This document shows positions 1-7,599 of a stretch of DNA of 12,432 bases, piece by piece. A program made the translations under genes and the position numbers. The DNA comes from JACPRB01 sp964468745 (GTDB lineage: Bacteria > Planctomycetota > MHYJ01 > JACPRB01): assembly GCA_964468745.1 (NCBI GenBank), contig CAYXVY010000054.1:1-12432 (forward strand). The letters run 5' to 3'. Below the pieces are notes generated by a model. That model saw only the letters and a program-made list of their open reading frames with translations, searched no databases and was not told the origin of the DNA. The first letter of the stretch is position 1. Every line of letters begins with the position of its first letter.

Positions 1-2
1 CG

Positions 3-107
3 GTCGTCGTCGACGCCGACGGCGTGGTTCGGATGCGCCACATCGGAGCGCTGGATCCGGCGAAGATGGCGGCCCTCGTGGAGCGCGCGCTGAAGCCAAA
101 CAGATAG
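3..107 (+). CDS. C-terminal fragment of a TlpA/redoxin-like protein (5' end outside window)
   Basis: Only the last 34 codons are present, ending in TAG at 105-107. The translation begins VVVDADGVVRMRHIGALDP and ends in a helix-like stretch (KMAALVERALK). This matches the last strand-turn-strand and terminal helix of thioredoxin-fold proteins of the TlpA/DsbE type, where a hydrophobic strand is followed by D-x-G-x-(V/I) and a G. The closest visible relative is the C-terminus of the 3154-5958 gene in this window, which reads VVGTDGIIKARHVGAM followed by a similar helix. The fragment may therefore come from another redoxin, possibly from a second FG-GAP/UnbV/redoxin fusion. The active-site CxxC would lie upstream and cannot be seen. 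The family call is inference from a short tail. Confidence 0.55.
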   Translation, partial: VVVDADGVVRMRHIGALDPAKMAALVERALKPNR

Positions 108-120
108 CCTCGTCGCGCTG

Positions 121-126
121 TACAGA
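121..126 (+). promoter_or_regulatory. Possible -10 hexamer (TACAGA) of a near-leaderless promoter
   Basis: TACAGA ends 5 nt before the ATG at 132 in the 24-bp gap after the previous stop. There is no Shine-Dalgarno sequence. The placement resembles the -10-like hexamers before the other plus-strand genes here. This is the weakest of the set, and no -35 is clear. Confidence 0.25.
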
Positions 127-131
127 AACGG

Positions 132-1451
132 ATGCTGCTCCTCGCGGTCACGCTGCTCGCGTGTCAGGACGTCCAGGCCCTCTACGGGGACGACGCGGCA
201 TTGATCCAGCCGCTCGGGGAGCGCGGAGCGAAGTTGCGGGCCTTCGTGGCCGAGTACTTCGATGCGAACGACGGCCGTCGCGGCGAGATCGTTCGCGCGC
301 TCACGGACAAGGGGAACGCCGACATCCCGTTCGCGGCGTTCGAAGCGATGGTGCGTCGCGAGCGGACGATGCCCGAGAAACTGTCGGGCACGCTGAAGAA
401 GACGGTGAAGAGCGCGGCGGGCGAAGGAGTCGTTCACATCGTGCTGCCGTCCGCTTACGATCCCTCAAAGGAGTGGCCGCTCCTGCTCACGTTGCATTGA
501 GGCGGTGCGAACGGAGAGTTCCAGTTGGGACTCTGGAAGGAGCGCGCGGAAAAGATGGGAGCCGTGCTCGTAGCGCCCGACTGCCTCAAGGGGATCGGCT
601 GGACGGTGCTCAACGCCTCAAGCGACCATGCTTTCGCGGTTCTCGACATGGTCGTGCGCACCTGTCGCATCGATCCGGACCGCGTCTATCTCGACGGCTA
701 CGCGATGGGCGCGCAGGGCGGCTGGTACATGCTCTTCCTCCGCGCGGACCGATTTGCCGCCGCCGGCTTCCGGAGCGGGCTTCCCATGCCGCGCCAGCTC
801 CAGTCGGGGAAGGTCACCAGCTTGCGCCTGAACAATCTGGCATGCGCAGCGAACGCGCCGTTCATGCTCGTGATCGGCGACAGCGATCCCACAATCTCGA
901 AGGACCTGCGCAAGATCCTCGAGACGCAGCTGAAGGCGGCCGGGGCGAACATGAACTACATCCTGAAGGAGGGTGGACTCGACCCGTACCTCTCCGAGCA
1001 GGACGCGATCATCGGGTGGTGGACGAAGCACAAGCGCGAGCGCCATCCCGCGCAGCTACGCTTCGAAGCGGACGAGGACCGCTATCGCGGAGCCTACTGG
1101 CTCGAGGTCGTGAAGCAGAAGAAGCGCGAGAGCGGCACGGTGAACATCCGCGGTCTATCCGGCTCGAATTACGCCGAGAAACGCGATCTCTACATCGACG
1201 TGGCGACCGCAGAGGCAACGCTCGTGCGCGAGTCGAACCGCATCGACATCAAGTCGACCAACATCGACGAACTGCGCGTCTACATCGCGGACGAAATGCT
1301 CGATTTGACGAAAGAGGTGGAGATCACGCTCAACGGGTCGAGGAAGTTCAAGGGGACGGTCGAGCGCTCAGTCGAGAAGATGCTGCAGGCCGCGGCGCGT
1401 CGCGGCGACCGCTCGATCACGTACGCGAACTGGATCGGGATAGCGCGATAG
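132..1451 (+). CDS. Secreted alpha/beta hydrolase-like protein, candidate selenoprotein (in-frame TGA, Sec123)
   Basis: One frame runs from ATG 132 to TAG 1449-1451 (439 residues), broken only by TGA at 498-500. The N-terminus MLLLAVTLLAC is a short signal peptide or weak lipobox. Residues 105-300 look like a prolyl-oligopeptidase/esterase-type alpha/beta hydrolase. The strand WPLLLTLH is followed by TGA and then GGANG, where the family normally has LHGGG. Next come VYLDGYAMGAQGG (nucleophile elbow, residues 187-196) and LVIGDSDP (acid region, about 250). Residues 305-439 form a beta-rich tail (YWLEV, DLTKEVEITLNG, RRGDRSITYANWIGIA) that I recall from planctomycete-like secreted hydrolases. 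The elbow Ser is Ala191, and no His stands in the usual GGxH place (EGGLDP), so ordinary serine hydrolysis is unlikely. A SECIS-like hairpin follows at 515-534. The main alternative is a pseudogene with a GGA-to-TGA mutation, but nothing else in the frame is damaged. Confidence 0.75.
515..534 (+). promoter_or_regulatory. SECIS-like hairpin after the TGA at 498-500
   Basis: AGAGTTCC (515-522) pairs with GGGACTCT (527-534) over 8 bp with one G-U pair, closing the loop AGTT. The loop starts 22 nt after the TGA, and its second base is G. This fits the usual description of bacterial SECIS elements: a stem-loop just 3' of the UGA inside the coding region with an early G in the loop. An alternative 6-bp stem (TTCCAG 519-524 with CTGGAA 533-538) overlaps it. 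Hairpins of this size also occur by chance in GC-rich genes. Confidence 0.5.
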
Positions 1452-1480
1452 ATCCGCCATCCTGTCGGGATTCTTCCGCC

Positions 1481-1508
1481 GATCGTGGATCGTGGATCTT
1501 GGATCGTG
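1481..1508 (+). repeat. Array of four 7-bp units, consensus GATCGTG
   Basis: Four head-to-tail heptamers start at 1481, 1488, 1495 and 1502. Units 1, 2 and 4 are identical, and unit 3 has one change (GATCTTG). The array fills much of the 82-bp gap between the hydrolase-like gene and the helicase, just upstream of the proposed helicase -10. A second array of four heptamers with a different sequence lies at 10618-10645. Confidence 0.85.
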
Positions 1509-1518
1509 CATCAGTTGC

Positions 1519-1524
1519 TATGAT
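1519..1524 (+). promoter_or_regulatory. Possible -10 hexamer (TATGAT) of a leaderless helicase promoter
   Basis: TATGAT matches the sigma70-type -10 consensus at five of six positions. It ends 9 nt before the ATG at 1534. No Shine-Dalgarno sequence lies in that gap and no good -35 is seen. If used, transcription would start within about three bases of the start codon. Confidence 0.4.
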
Positions 1525-1533
1525 GCTGCGCTC

Positions 1534-2715
1534 ATGCCCTTCAAACGACTCGGCCTCTCCGACGAATTGATTCGCGCTGTCACGGACCTCGGCTACACAC
1601 GCCCCACGCCGATCCAGGAGAAGGGAATCCCGCCCGTGCTCGAGGGACGGGATGTCGTGGGCGTCGCGCAGACCGGCACCGGCAAGACGGCGGCCTATCT
1701 CCTGCCCCTCCTCCAACGACTCATGCACCACGCCGGGCGCGGCACCCGCGTCCTCATTCTCACGCCCACGCGCGAACTGACGCAACAGATCGACGAGGAT
1801 ATCCGAGACCTGACGAAGTACACGCGCCTCCGCGGCGCGTCCGTCTTCGGCGGCGTCAGCTTCGGCGGACAAAAGCAGGCCCTCACGACGGGCGTCGATC
1901 TGATCGTCGCCACCCCGGGCCGACTGCTCGACCACATCCGCCGCGGCCACGCGCGGTTCGACGGCCTGCAGGCGCTCGTCCTCGACGAAGCTGACCGGAT
2001 GCTCGACATGGGCTTCATGCCCGACGTCCTGCGCATCCTTGAGCGCCTTCCCAAGAAGCGCCAGACGCTCCTCTTCTCCGCGACCATGCCGGCCGCAATC
2101 CTGAGTCTCGCGCGGGAGTACCTTCACGAGCCGACGATGGTCGAGGTCGCCAAGCCGGCGACGGTCGCCTCGGGCATCCGGCACGCGGTCTATCCGATCC
2201 AGGAACATTACAAGCTCTCGCTCCTCGTGCGCCTGATCAACGATCCCACGCTTGGACTCCGGCAGTGCCTCGTGTTCGTCAGCATGCGGAATCGGGCCGA
2301 GAAGGTGAAGTTCGGCCTCGAAATCCGCGGCGTCCCGTGCGGGACGCTCCACAGCGACCGCGCCCAGAAGGAGCGCGACCAGGCGCTGCAGGCATTCCGC
2401 GACGGCACGATGCGCGTTCTCGTCGCGACCGACCTCGCCCAGCGCGGGCTCGACGTCGAGAACATCACGCACGTCATCAACTACGACGTCCCGCGCAACC
2501 CCGAGGAGTACGTGCATCGCGTCGGCCGCACCGCGCGCGCCGAAGCGGTCGGGGACGCGTTCACCTTCGTATCGTTCGAGGACGAGCCTGCCATGCGCGC
2601 GATCGAGCGCGCCCTCAACCAGTCGCTGCCGCGCGTGACGCTCCCCGACTTCGACTACGGCCCGATCAAGCCGATCACGGGCCCCGTCACGCCGATGCGG
2701 CGTCGCCGGAGGTAG
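1534..2715 (+). CDS. DEAD-box ATP-dependent RNA helicase, RhlE-like
   Basis: This 393-residue cytoplasmic helicase would use ATP to unwind or remodel RNA duplexes, as in ribosome assembly or mRNA turnover. The full motif set is visible in order. The Q motif region is FKRLGLSDELIRAV...PTPIQ. Motif I is AQTGTGKT (45-52), Ia is PTREL, Ib is TPGR, II is DEAD (151-154), and III is SAT near 182. Then come LVFVSMRNRAEK (IV), ATDLAQRGLDV (V) and HRVGRTAR (328-335, VI). The protein stops soon after the second RecA domain with a short basic tail (MRRRRR), so it lacks the long C-terminal extensions of DbpA or DeaD and is most like compact RhlE-type enzymes. I chose ATG 1534 because the Q motif begins five residues later. 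An in-frame ATG at 1492 would add 14 unconserved residues encoded inside the heptamer array. Confidence 0.96.
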   Translation: MPFKRLGLSDELIRAVTDLGYTRPTPIQEKGIPPVLEGRDVVGVAQTGTGKTAAYLLPLLQRLMHHAGRGTRVLILTPTRELTQQIDEDIRDLTKYTRLRGASVFGGVSFGGQKQALTTGVDLIVATPGRLLDHIRRGHARFDGLQALVLDEADRMLDMGFMPDVLRILERLPKKRQTLLFSATMPAAILSLAREYLHEPTMVEVAKPATVASGIRHAVYPIQEHYKLSLLVRLINDPTLGLRQCLVFVSMRNRAEKVKFGLEIRGVPCGTLHSDRAQKERDQALQAFRDGTMRVLVATDLAQRGLDVENITHVINYDVPRNPEEYVHRVGRTARAEAVGDAFTFVSFEDEPAMRAIERALNQSLPRVTLPDFDYGPIKPITGPVTPMRRRRR

Positions 2716-2755
2716 CGAACACAGCTTGGTGGCTGTCGGATCTGCGCGCTCTTGC

Positions 2756-3109
2756 CTACTTCTTGCTGCGCATGACTCGCGTAGGCTTGGATGCACGGAA
2801 CCCGACCCGGCCTTCCTCGCCGCCCAACGCCGGCCCGATCTCGATCCTGTAAATCGCCCCGTACGGGATGAGTTGCAACGCCGTCTCGCACGCGTCGGCT
2901 CCTCGCGTGTAAGCACGCAGCGCCGCGTAGGCGTCGGAGAGCTGCTCGATGCTGCAGATATCGAGCGAACCGCCGTCCACGAGGAAAAGCGTGACCTTGT
3001 GCCCCTCCTTCGCGTCGCCGTTTACGAGGTCGCCAAGCGTCGTATTGAAGAACGCACGACCGAACGGCGCCTCACCTCCCTGCCCGCCGATCAGGTACAC
3101 GCTCACCAT
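2756..3109 (-). CDS. Small hypothetical protein (117 aa)
   Basis: I do not recognise the family. The translation has natural-looking composition: a hydrophobic beta start (MVSVYLIGGQGG), a strand-like VTLFLVDGGSLDICSIEQL, a helix with a Cys (ADACETALQLI), a strand YGAIYRIEIGPAL, and a basic end (KPTRVMRSKK). No signal peptide or membrane segment is evident, and two Cys are present. It is convergent with the helicase (40-bp gap) and divergent from the FG-GAP gene, with only 44 bp between the two start codons. The overlapping plus-strand frames have low-complexity Arg/Ser-rich translations, which favours this strand. A role cannot be inferred. Confidence 0.65.
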   Translation of the reverse strand: MVSVYLIGGQGGEAPFGRAFFNTTLGDLVNGDAKEGHKVTLFLVDGGSLDICSIEQLSDAYAALRAYTRGADACETALQLIPYGAIYRIEIGPALGGEEGRVGFRASKPTRVMRSKK

Positions 3110-3140
3110 CTCAGTCTACACTTTTGGGTGGAAGCCCCCT

Positions 3141-3146
3141 TACAAT
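3141..3146 (+). promoter_or_regulatory. Possible -10 hexamer (TACAAT) of a leaderless promoter
   Basis: TACAAT differs from TATAAT by one base and ends 7 nt before the ATG at 3154. There is no Shine-Dalgarno sequence, so the expected transcript start falls at or next to the start codon. It lies in the 44-bp region shared with the divergent 2756-3109 gene. Confidence 0.45.
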
Positions 3147-3153
3147 CTCACCC

Positions 3154-5958
3154 ATGCGCCGCACCATTGCCATCCTCGCTCTTCTCGTCGCCATCGCCCC
3201 GGCCCAGGACAAGCCCACCAGCATCCTCGATGCGAATGAGGAACTTGTCTACGAGCTCGAGGGCATGTGCGAGACGCAGCGCATTGCGATCACCCACTAC
3301 GCCGTCGAGCAGGCGGTCGATGTCTACGACGAGAACTTCCGCGGCGACGTCTACTTCGATGACTCGCCTTGGACCGTGGACAGGCAACTTCCAAACGTTG
3401 CCATTTCAACGCGCAAGGCGAACCCGCAGCCGCAGACGCGCGTCTCGCTCGCCGGACAGCTTCGCGCTTTCCTCGCGCAGTTCGACTCCATCGACGCGAT
3501 CACCTACAAGTTCGACGGCGCAGACTACGGCGCGACGAACGATGACGCGTCGGGTCTCATGAAGGTCACCTTCGTCGGCCGCAAGGCGGGCGTCCCCTGC
3601 GAGGTCTACGAGCGCGGCAAGACGGTGTTCCGCCGCAAGGGCGGCATCTGGCGGATCGCCTCCATCGAGCGCGACCAGTCGCGTCGCAAGCAGGCGGCCA
3701 CGCGCGTCTTCGTGGACGTAGCACGCCAGATCGGCCTCGACATCGCGCCCGGGCTCAAGTGCTACGGGTGCGCGTACGACACGACCCGAGCGTGCGGCGG
3801 CATCGCCGCGGCCGATTACGACGGCGACGGAGACGTCGATCTCTATATCACCCGCGTTGGACAGTCGCTCCTCATGCGCAACAAGGGGGACGGCACGTTC
3901 GAAAACGCCACCGCCGGTTCCGGCCTCGAGCGCCGCGGTCGCGAGGCGGGCGCGATCTGGATCGACTACGACAACGACGGCCGCCTCGACCTTTTCGTCA
4001 CCGCCCGCTCGGCCGAGAACGACCCGCCGGAAATGTCGGGCGTCACGATGTACCGCAATCTCGCTGACGGCCGATTCGAGAACGTGACGGTGAAGGTGCT
4101 GGGACGGCGCTTCAACGCGCAGGCCTACTCCGCGTGCGCCGCCGACGTCAACGGCGACGCGCAACTCGACATCTTCGTCGCGTGCTACGGGAACAATTTC
4201 GTGCAGTCCCCCACGAACTCGAGAGACGCCGAACCCGACCTTCTCTTCCTCAGCAGGAAGGACGGGACTTACGAGGAAAGTGCGGCGAAGGCCGGCGTCG
4301 CCGACCCGGGCTTCGGCTTCGCCTGCTGCTTCCTCGACGCGGACAACGACGGCCGGCCGGACCTTTACATCGTCAACGACTTCGGTCCGCACTTCCTCTT
4401 CCGCAACAAGGGGGACGCCACGTTCGAGGACGTCACGCGCAAGAGCGGCGTCGAAGACCTCGGGTTCGGCATGGGCGTCGCGCTGATCGACTCGGACCGC
4501 CGCGGCCTGCTCGACATCTACGTGTCCAATATGTACTCCACCGCGGGCAACCGCATCCTCTCGCGCACCAAGGAACTTCCGGAGGCCGAGCGACTGAAGC
4601 TGCTCAAGATGGCGCAGGGCAACTCGCTGCTGCGCAACAACGGTGACGGCACGTTCAAGGACGTGGCGGTCGAGAAATCCTGCAACAAGGCCGGCTGGGC
4701 GTGGGCGCCGGTCGTGCTCGACTATAACGACGACGGCTGGCCCGACATCTTCGTGGCCAACGGCTACATGAGCGGCCGCTCTCGTAAGGACACCTGAAGC
4801 TCGTTCTGGCGCTTCGTGAAAGCGTCCAGTCTCGCCCCCGCGGACGCGAGCAAACCGCTGGGGAAGCTGGTGCAGGAGAAGATCAAGTACGAGGACGAGA
4901 TCTCCCGGCCGGAAGGCGAACGCGAAGGAGGCACCGTCGGTTCCGTCTTCTTCGGGATGTACGACGAGCCGTGCGCCGCCAAGCACAACACGCAGATCTC
5001 CTTCAGCGGCTACGAGACCGACCCCTTCTTCCACAACGCCGGCGGCACCTTCGTCGACATCTCAACGGCGCTCGGGACCGGCGTGACGGAAGACGGTCGG
5101 GGTGCCGTGTGGGCGGATTTCGACGGGGACGGGGACCAGGACATCGTCATGAAAAACGTCTTCCGCCCGCAGGTGATGGCGTTCCGCAACGAGTTGGGCC
5201 GCGGACGATCCGTCGACGTTCACTTGCGCGGCACAAAGTCCAATCGCTTCGCTGTCGGCGCACGCGTCGTCGCCACGATCGGCGGGAAAAGGCTCGCGCA
5301 GGACATGACCTGCGGGTCCGGCTACCTCTCGAGCCTTCCCTACCAGCTCCACTGGGGGCTCGGGGATGCCGACGCCATCGAGATCCTCGAGATCAGCTGG
5401 CCGAGCGGCATCCGGCAGAAGTTCGAGAAGATCGGGCCGGGGCGCGTGCTCGTCGACGAGGATCAGGGGATCGTCGACCGGGCGCCGTACCGCTCATTTG
5501 AGCCCACGCCGGCACCCGTGCCAGAGCGCATCGCGCACGAGGGCGACCGCTTCGCCTGCACGGCGAACTCCCTCGACGGCAAAGCCTTCAACTTCGACGA
5601 GCTGAAAGGCAAGGCTCTCGTCGTACAGCTTTGGAGCGCGAACTGCAAGTCGTGCGATGGCGAGCTGCGCGCGCAGTCCGAGTTGATCGAGAAGTTGAAG
5701 GAACTCGACGAGGAGATCCGGTTCATCTCCATGAGCGTCGACGGCGACTTGAACCTCGTGACGCAGAAACTCCGCGCCATGAAGCTGCCCGCGCGGCCGT
5801 TGCTGGTCGACCGCAACGGTCTCGGCCTCTTGCCGCGGGCGGATCCGTCGGTCCCACTGACAATCGTGGTGGGCACGGACGGAATCATCAAGGCGAGACA
5901 TGTGGGTGCGATGACGGTCGCGGAGACGGTGACGCTTGCGGAATCGGTGCTGAAGTAG
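3154..5958 (+). CDS. Secreted FG-GAP/UnbV repeat protein fused to a thioredoxin-like domain, candidate selenoprotein (in-frame TGA, Sec548)
   Basis: The 934-residue frame ends in TAG and is interrupted once by TGA at 4795-4797. ATG 3154 opens a signal peptide (MRRTIAILALLVAIAPAQ); the in-frame ATG at 3124 only adds ten residues before it. Residues 25-180 form an unrecognised domain. FG-GAP/VCBS calcium loops follow, such as DYDGDGDVDLY (about 222), DYDNDGRLDLF, DVNGDAQLDIF, DADNDGRPDLY and DYNDDGWPDIF (about 523). After FVANGYMSGRSRKDT comes the TGA, then SSFWRFV, another loop DFDGDGDQDIV (about 655), and an ASPIC/UnbV-type region ending near 770. Residues 795-934 are a TlpA-like thioredoxin fold with CKSC at 831-834. 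The TGA cannot be a natural end because the UnbV half lies entirely beyond it in the same frame. A SECIS-like hairpin follows at 4806-4829. The protein is probably exported, calcium-bound and redox-active; its substrate is unknown. Confidence 0.85.
4806..4829 (+). promoter_or_regulatory. SECIS-like hairpin with bulged U after the TGA at 4795-4797
   Basis: CTGGCGCTT (4806-4814) pairs with AAGCG (4820-4824) and CCAG (4826-4829), giving 9 bp with T4825 bulged out. The loop is CGTGA, with G second, starting 17 nt after the TGA. A single bulged U and a G/U-containing apical loop are features of known bacterial SECIS elements, although in E. coli fdhF the bulge is on the 5' arm. It is the most SECIS-like of the three hairpins by shape. 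Confidence 0.55.
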
Positions 5959-5966
5959 TCCGAGGA

Positions 5967-7550
5967 TTACTTCGGGAGTCCCTCCGCGAATCGCTCGAGA
6001 TCGTCGTACTTCGACTGCCACGTCGTGTACATCACTCCTGTGACTCCCTTCGACCTTTTCGCGGAGTCGAGCCACGGCTTGATGTCCTCCGGCGAACCGT
6101 CGTAGTACCCCGCGATCATCATGCGATGGCCGCGTTCGCTGAAGAACTTCATGCTGTCGTCGCGCCGCTCCGCGTGCCAGAGAGCGATGATGACGTCCTT
6201 GTCGAGCCCCTCCCACGATCCCTTGAGGCTGCCGCGCACGAGGTAGTAATCCTGCCGCGCGTTGTGGTTGGGATCGAACATGTCGCTCCAGACATAGATC
6301 GTTCCCTGCGGATTCAGCTCTCGAAGGATCTTCACGCACGTGCGCGCGTTGTCCGCGAGAATCTCGCCCGCATCCAGCTTTCGCTTGGCGCACGACTCGT
6401 CGCGATTCAGCACGCGAATCTCGTCGTGCGACATGAAGTACGCCTTCGCGCCCCACGCGGCATGCACGCGCTTCGCGTGATCGCGCAGCAGCTCGACCGT
6501 CTTCCGCTCCGACGGGCAGATCGTGACCTGCCCGTCGTGAATCGTCACCACGTGGTGGTAGGAGACGCGCAGCCGCGTGCCGTCGGGCAGCGACGTCTTG
6601 ATCGCGGGCGGCTCGTGCCAGATTTCGTAGCCCCCCTTCCACGGGACCGTCCCCATCCGCGGATCGACGACCTTTTCGAAGTCCTTCCCCTCTTCGAGCG
6701 TCGTCCCGTCCTCCCGCTTCACGATGAGCGGAGCTCCGCCCCGCCGCACCACGTTAAGAAGCCCTACCTCCTCGATCCGCGGCGACTTCCAGCACAGTTC
6801 CCCCTTGGGCTCACCCCACGCGCCGAGGTAAACGCTTATCTCCTCGTTCTCGAACGAGTTGAAGACGGCGTGATGCTCCGTCCAGTCCTGATCCGCCTTC
6901 ACTCCCACATTCGAATGAACGAGCGGCTTTCCCGTCGCCAGCACGTTGATGCGCACGTCCCCGCTGAAGCGCGACGACTTGATCGAGACCGACACGTGGT
7001 ACTGGCGATGCGGCTGAACCTTGAGCTTCTTCACGATGCGGCAATTCCTCATGCGAGTGCCGCGCATGCACGCCGCGTCCTTCTCGATCGATACGTTGTC
7101 GTCGCGCCAGTCCCACTTCTCCCACGCCGAAGGAAATTCGACCGCAGGGTCGGGTTCGCAGCGCGCCGCGCCCCCCTTCACGACGAAGAGCGCATCCCGC
7201 ACCGGCAGCGCTTCCGCAAGATCCGGATCCTGCGACAGGATCGATTCCGAATAGCCGATCGGAAAGACCGCGGGGATCATGTCCAGCCTCAACTCGACCG
7301 CGAGTTTCTTCACGCGATCGACGTTCCTGAAGTACCGCTCGTCCATTTCGCCGAGCCGGCCGAATTTGCTGTCGGCGATCATGATCCCCGTGTAGCCCGA
7401 CGTCGCGGCGCGACGCATGATCGCATCAAGCTTGTCGACATTCTCGTCCACCCACAAATTGAACGAGCAGTAGACCCAGCGGTCGCGCAGATCCAGCTTG
7501 TCCTGCCCGGCGAGCGCGAAACCCAACGCCAGGACGAAAGCCGCTCTCAT
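5967..7550 (-). CDS. Secreted GH20-like TIM-barrel protein with inserted carbohydrate-binding-like domain
   Basis: The 527-residue protein starts with a signal peptide (MRAAFVLALGFALAGQ). An N-terminal barrel half is suggested by GYTGIMIADSKFG and DMIPAVFPIGYS. Residues 145-270 look like a CBM-type beta-sandwich (RNCRIVKKLKVQPHRQYHVS, WTEHHAVFNSFENEEISVYLG). The barrel resumes with AYFMSHDEIRVLNR, whose Asp-Glu pair (376-377) matches the catalytic DE of GH20-type hexosaminidases, then YVWSDMFDP and MYTTWQS. It may cleave exported polysaccharide, but substrate and even activity are inferred from motifs only. Start choice: GGAGGG (complement of 7555-7560) is 4 nt from the ATG at 7550 but only 1 nt from the ATG at 7553, so 7550 is preferred. 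It converges on the FG-GAP gene with 8 bp between stop codons. Confidence 0.83.
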   Translation of the reverse strand: MRAAFVLALGFALAGQDKLDLRDRWVYCSFNLWVDENVDKLDAIMRRAATSGYTGIMIADSKFGRLGEMDERYFRNVDRVKKLAVELRLDMIPAVFPIGYSESILSQDPDLAEALPVRDALFVVKGGAARCEPDPAVEFPSAWEKWDWRDDNVSIEKDAACMRGTRMRNCRIVKKLKVQPHRQYHVSVSIKSSRFSGDVRINVLATGKPLVHSNVGVKADQDWTEHHAVFNSFENEEISVYLGAWGEPKGELCWKSPRIEEVGLLNVVRRGGAPLIVKREDGTTLEEGKDFEKVVDPRMGTVPWKGGYEIWHEPPAIKTSLPDGTRLRVSYHHVVTIHDGQVTICPSERKTVELLRDHAKRVHAAWGAKAYFMSHDEIRVLNRDESCAKRKLDAGEILADNARTCVKILRELNPQGTIYVWSDMFDPNHNARQDYYLVRGSLKGSWEGLDKDVIIALWHAERRDDSMKFFSERGHRMMIAGYYDGSPEDIKPWLDSAKRSKGVTGVMYTTWQSKYDDLERFAEGLPK

Positions 7551-7584
7551 CATTCCCTCCGAAACCGCGGCCGGCGGCGGGGGT

Positions 7585-7590
7585 TATATT
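7585..7590 (+). promoter_or_regulatory. Possible -10 hexamer (TATATT) of a leaderless promoter
   Basis: TATATT ends 9 nt before the ATG at 7600. It sits in the 49-bp gap between divergent starts, just after a G/C-only stretch. No Shine-Dalgarno sequence precedes this ATG, whereas the divergent gene has a good one. Confidence 0.42.
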
Positions 7591-7599
7591 ACTCGGACC

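Noticed and set aside
2719..2740. Hairpin ACAGC-TTGGTG-GCTGT as a helicase terminator
   Set aside because: The stem is only 5 bp and no T-run follows. The convergent position suits a terminator, but the sequence is too weak to call.
3406..5034. Long minus-strand open frame opposite the FG-GAP gene
   Set aside because: It is a codon-bias shadow: Val/Asp/Glu/Arg-rich translation with no recognisable motif, against clear domains on the plus strand.
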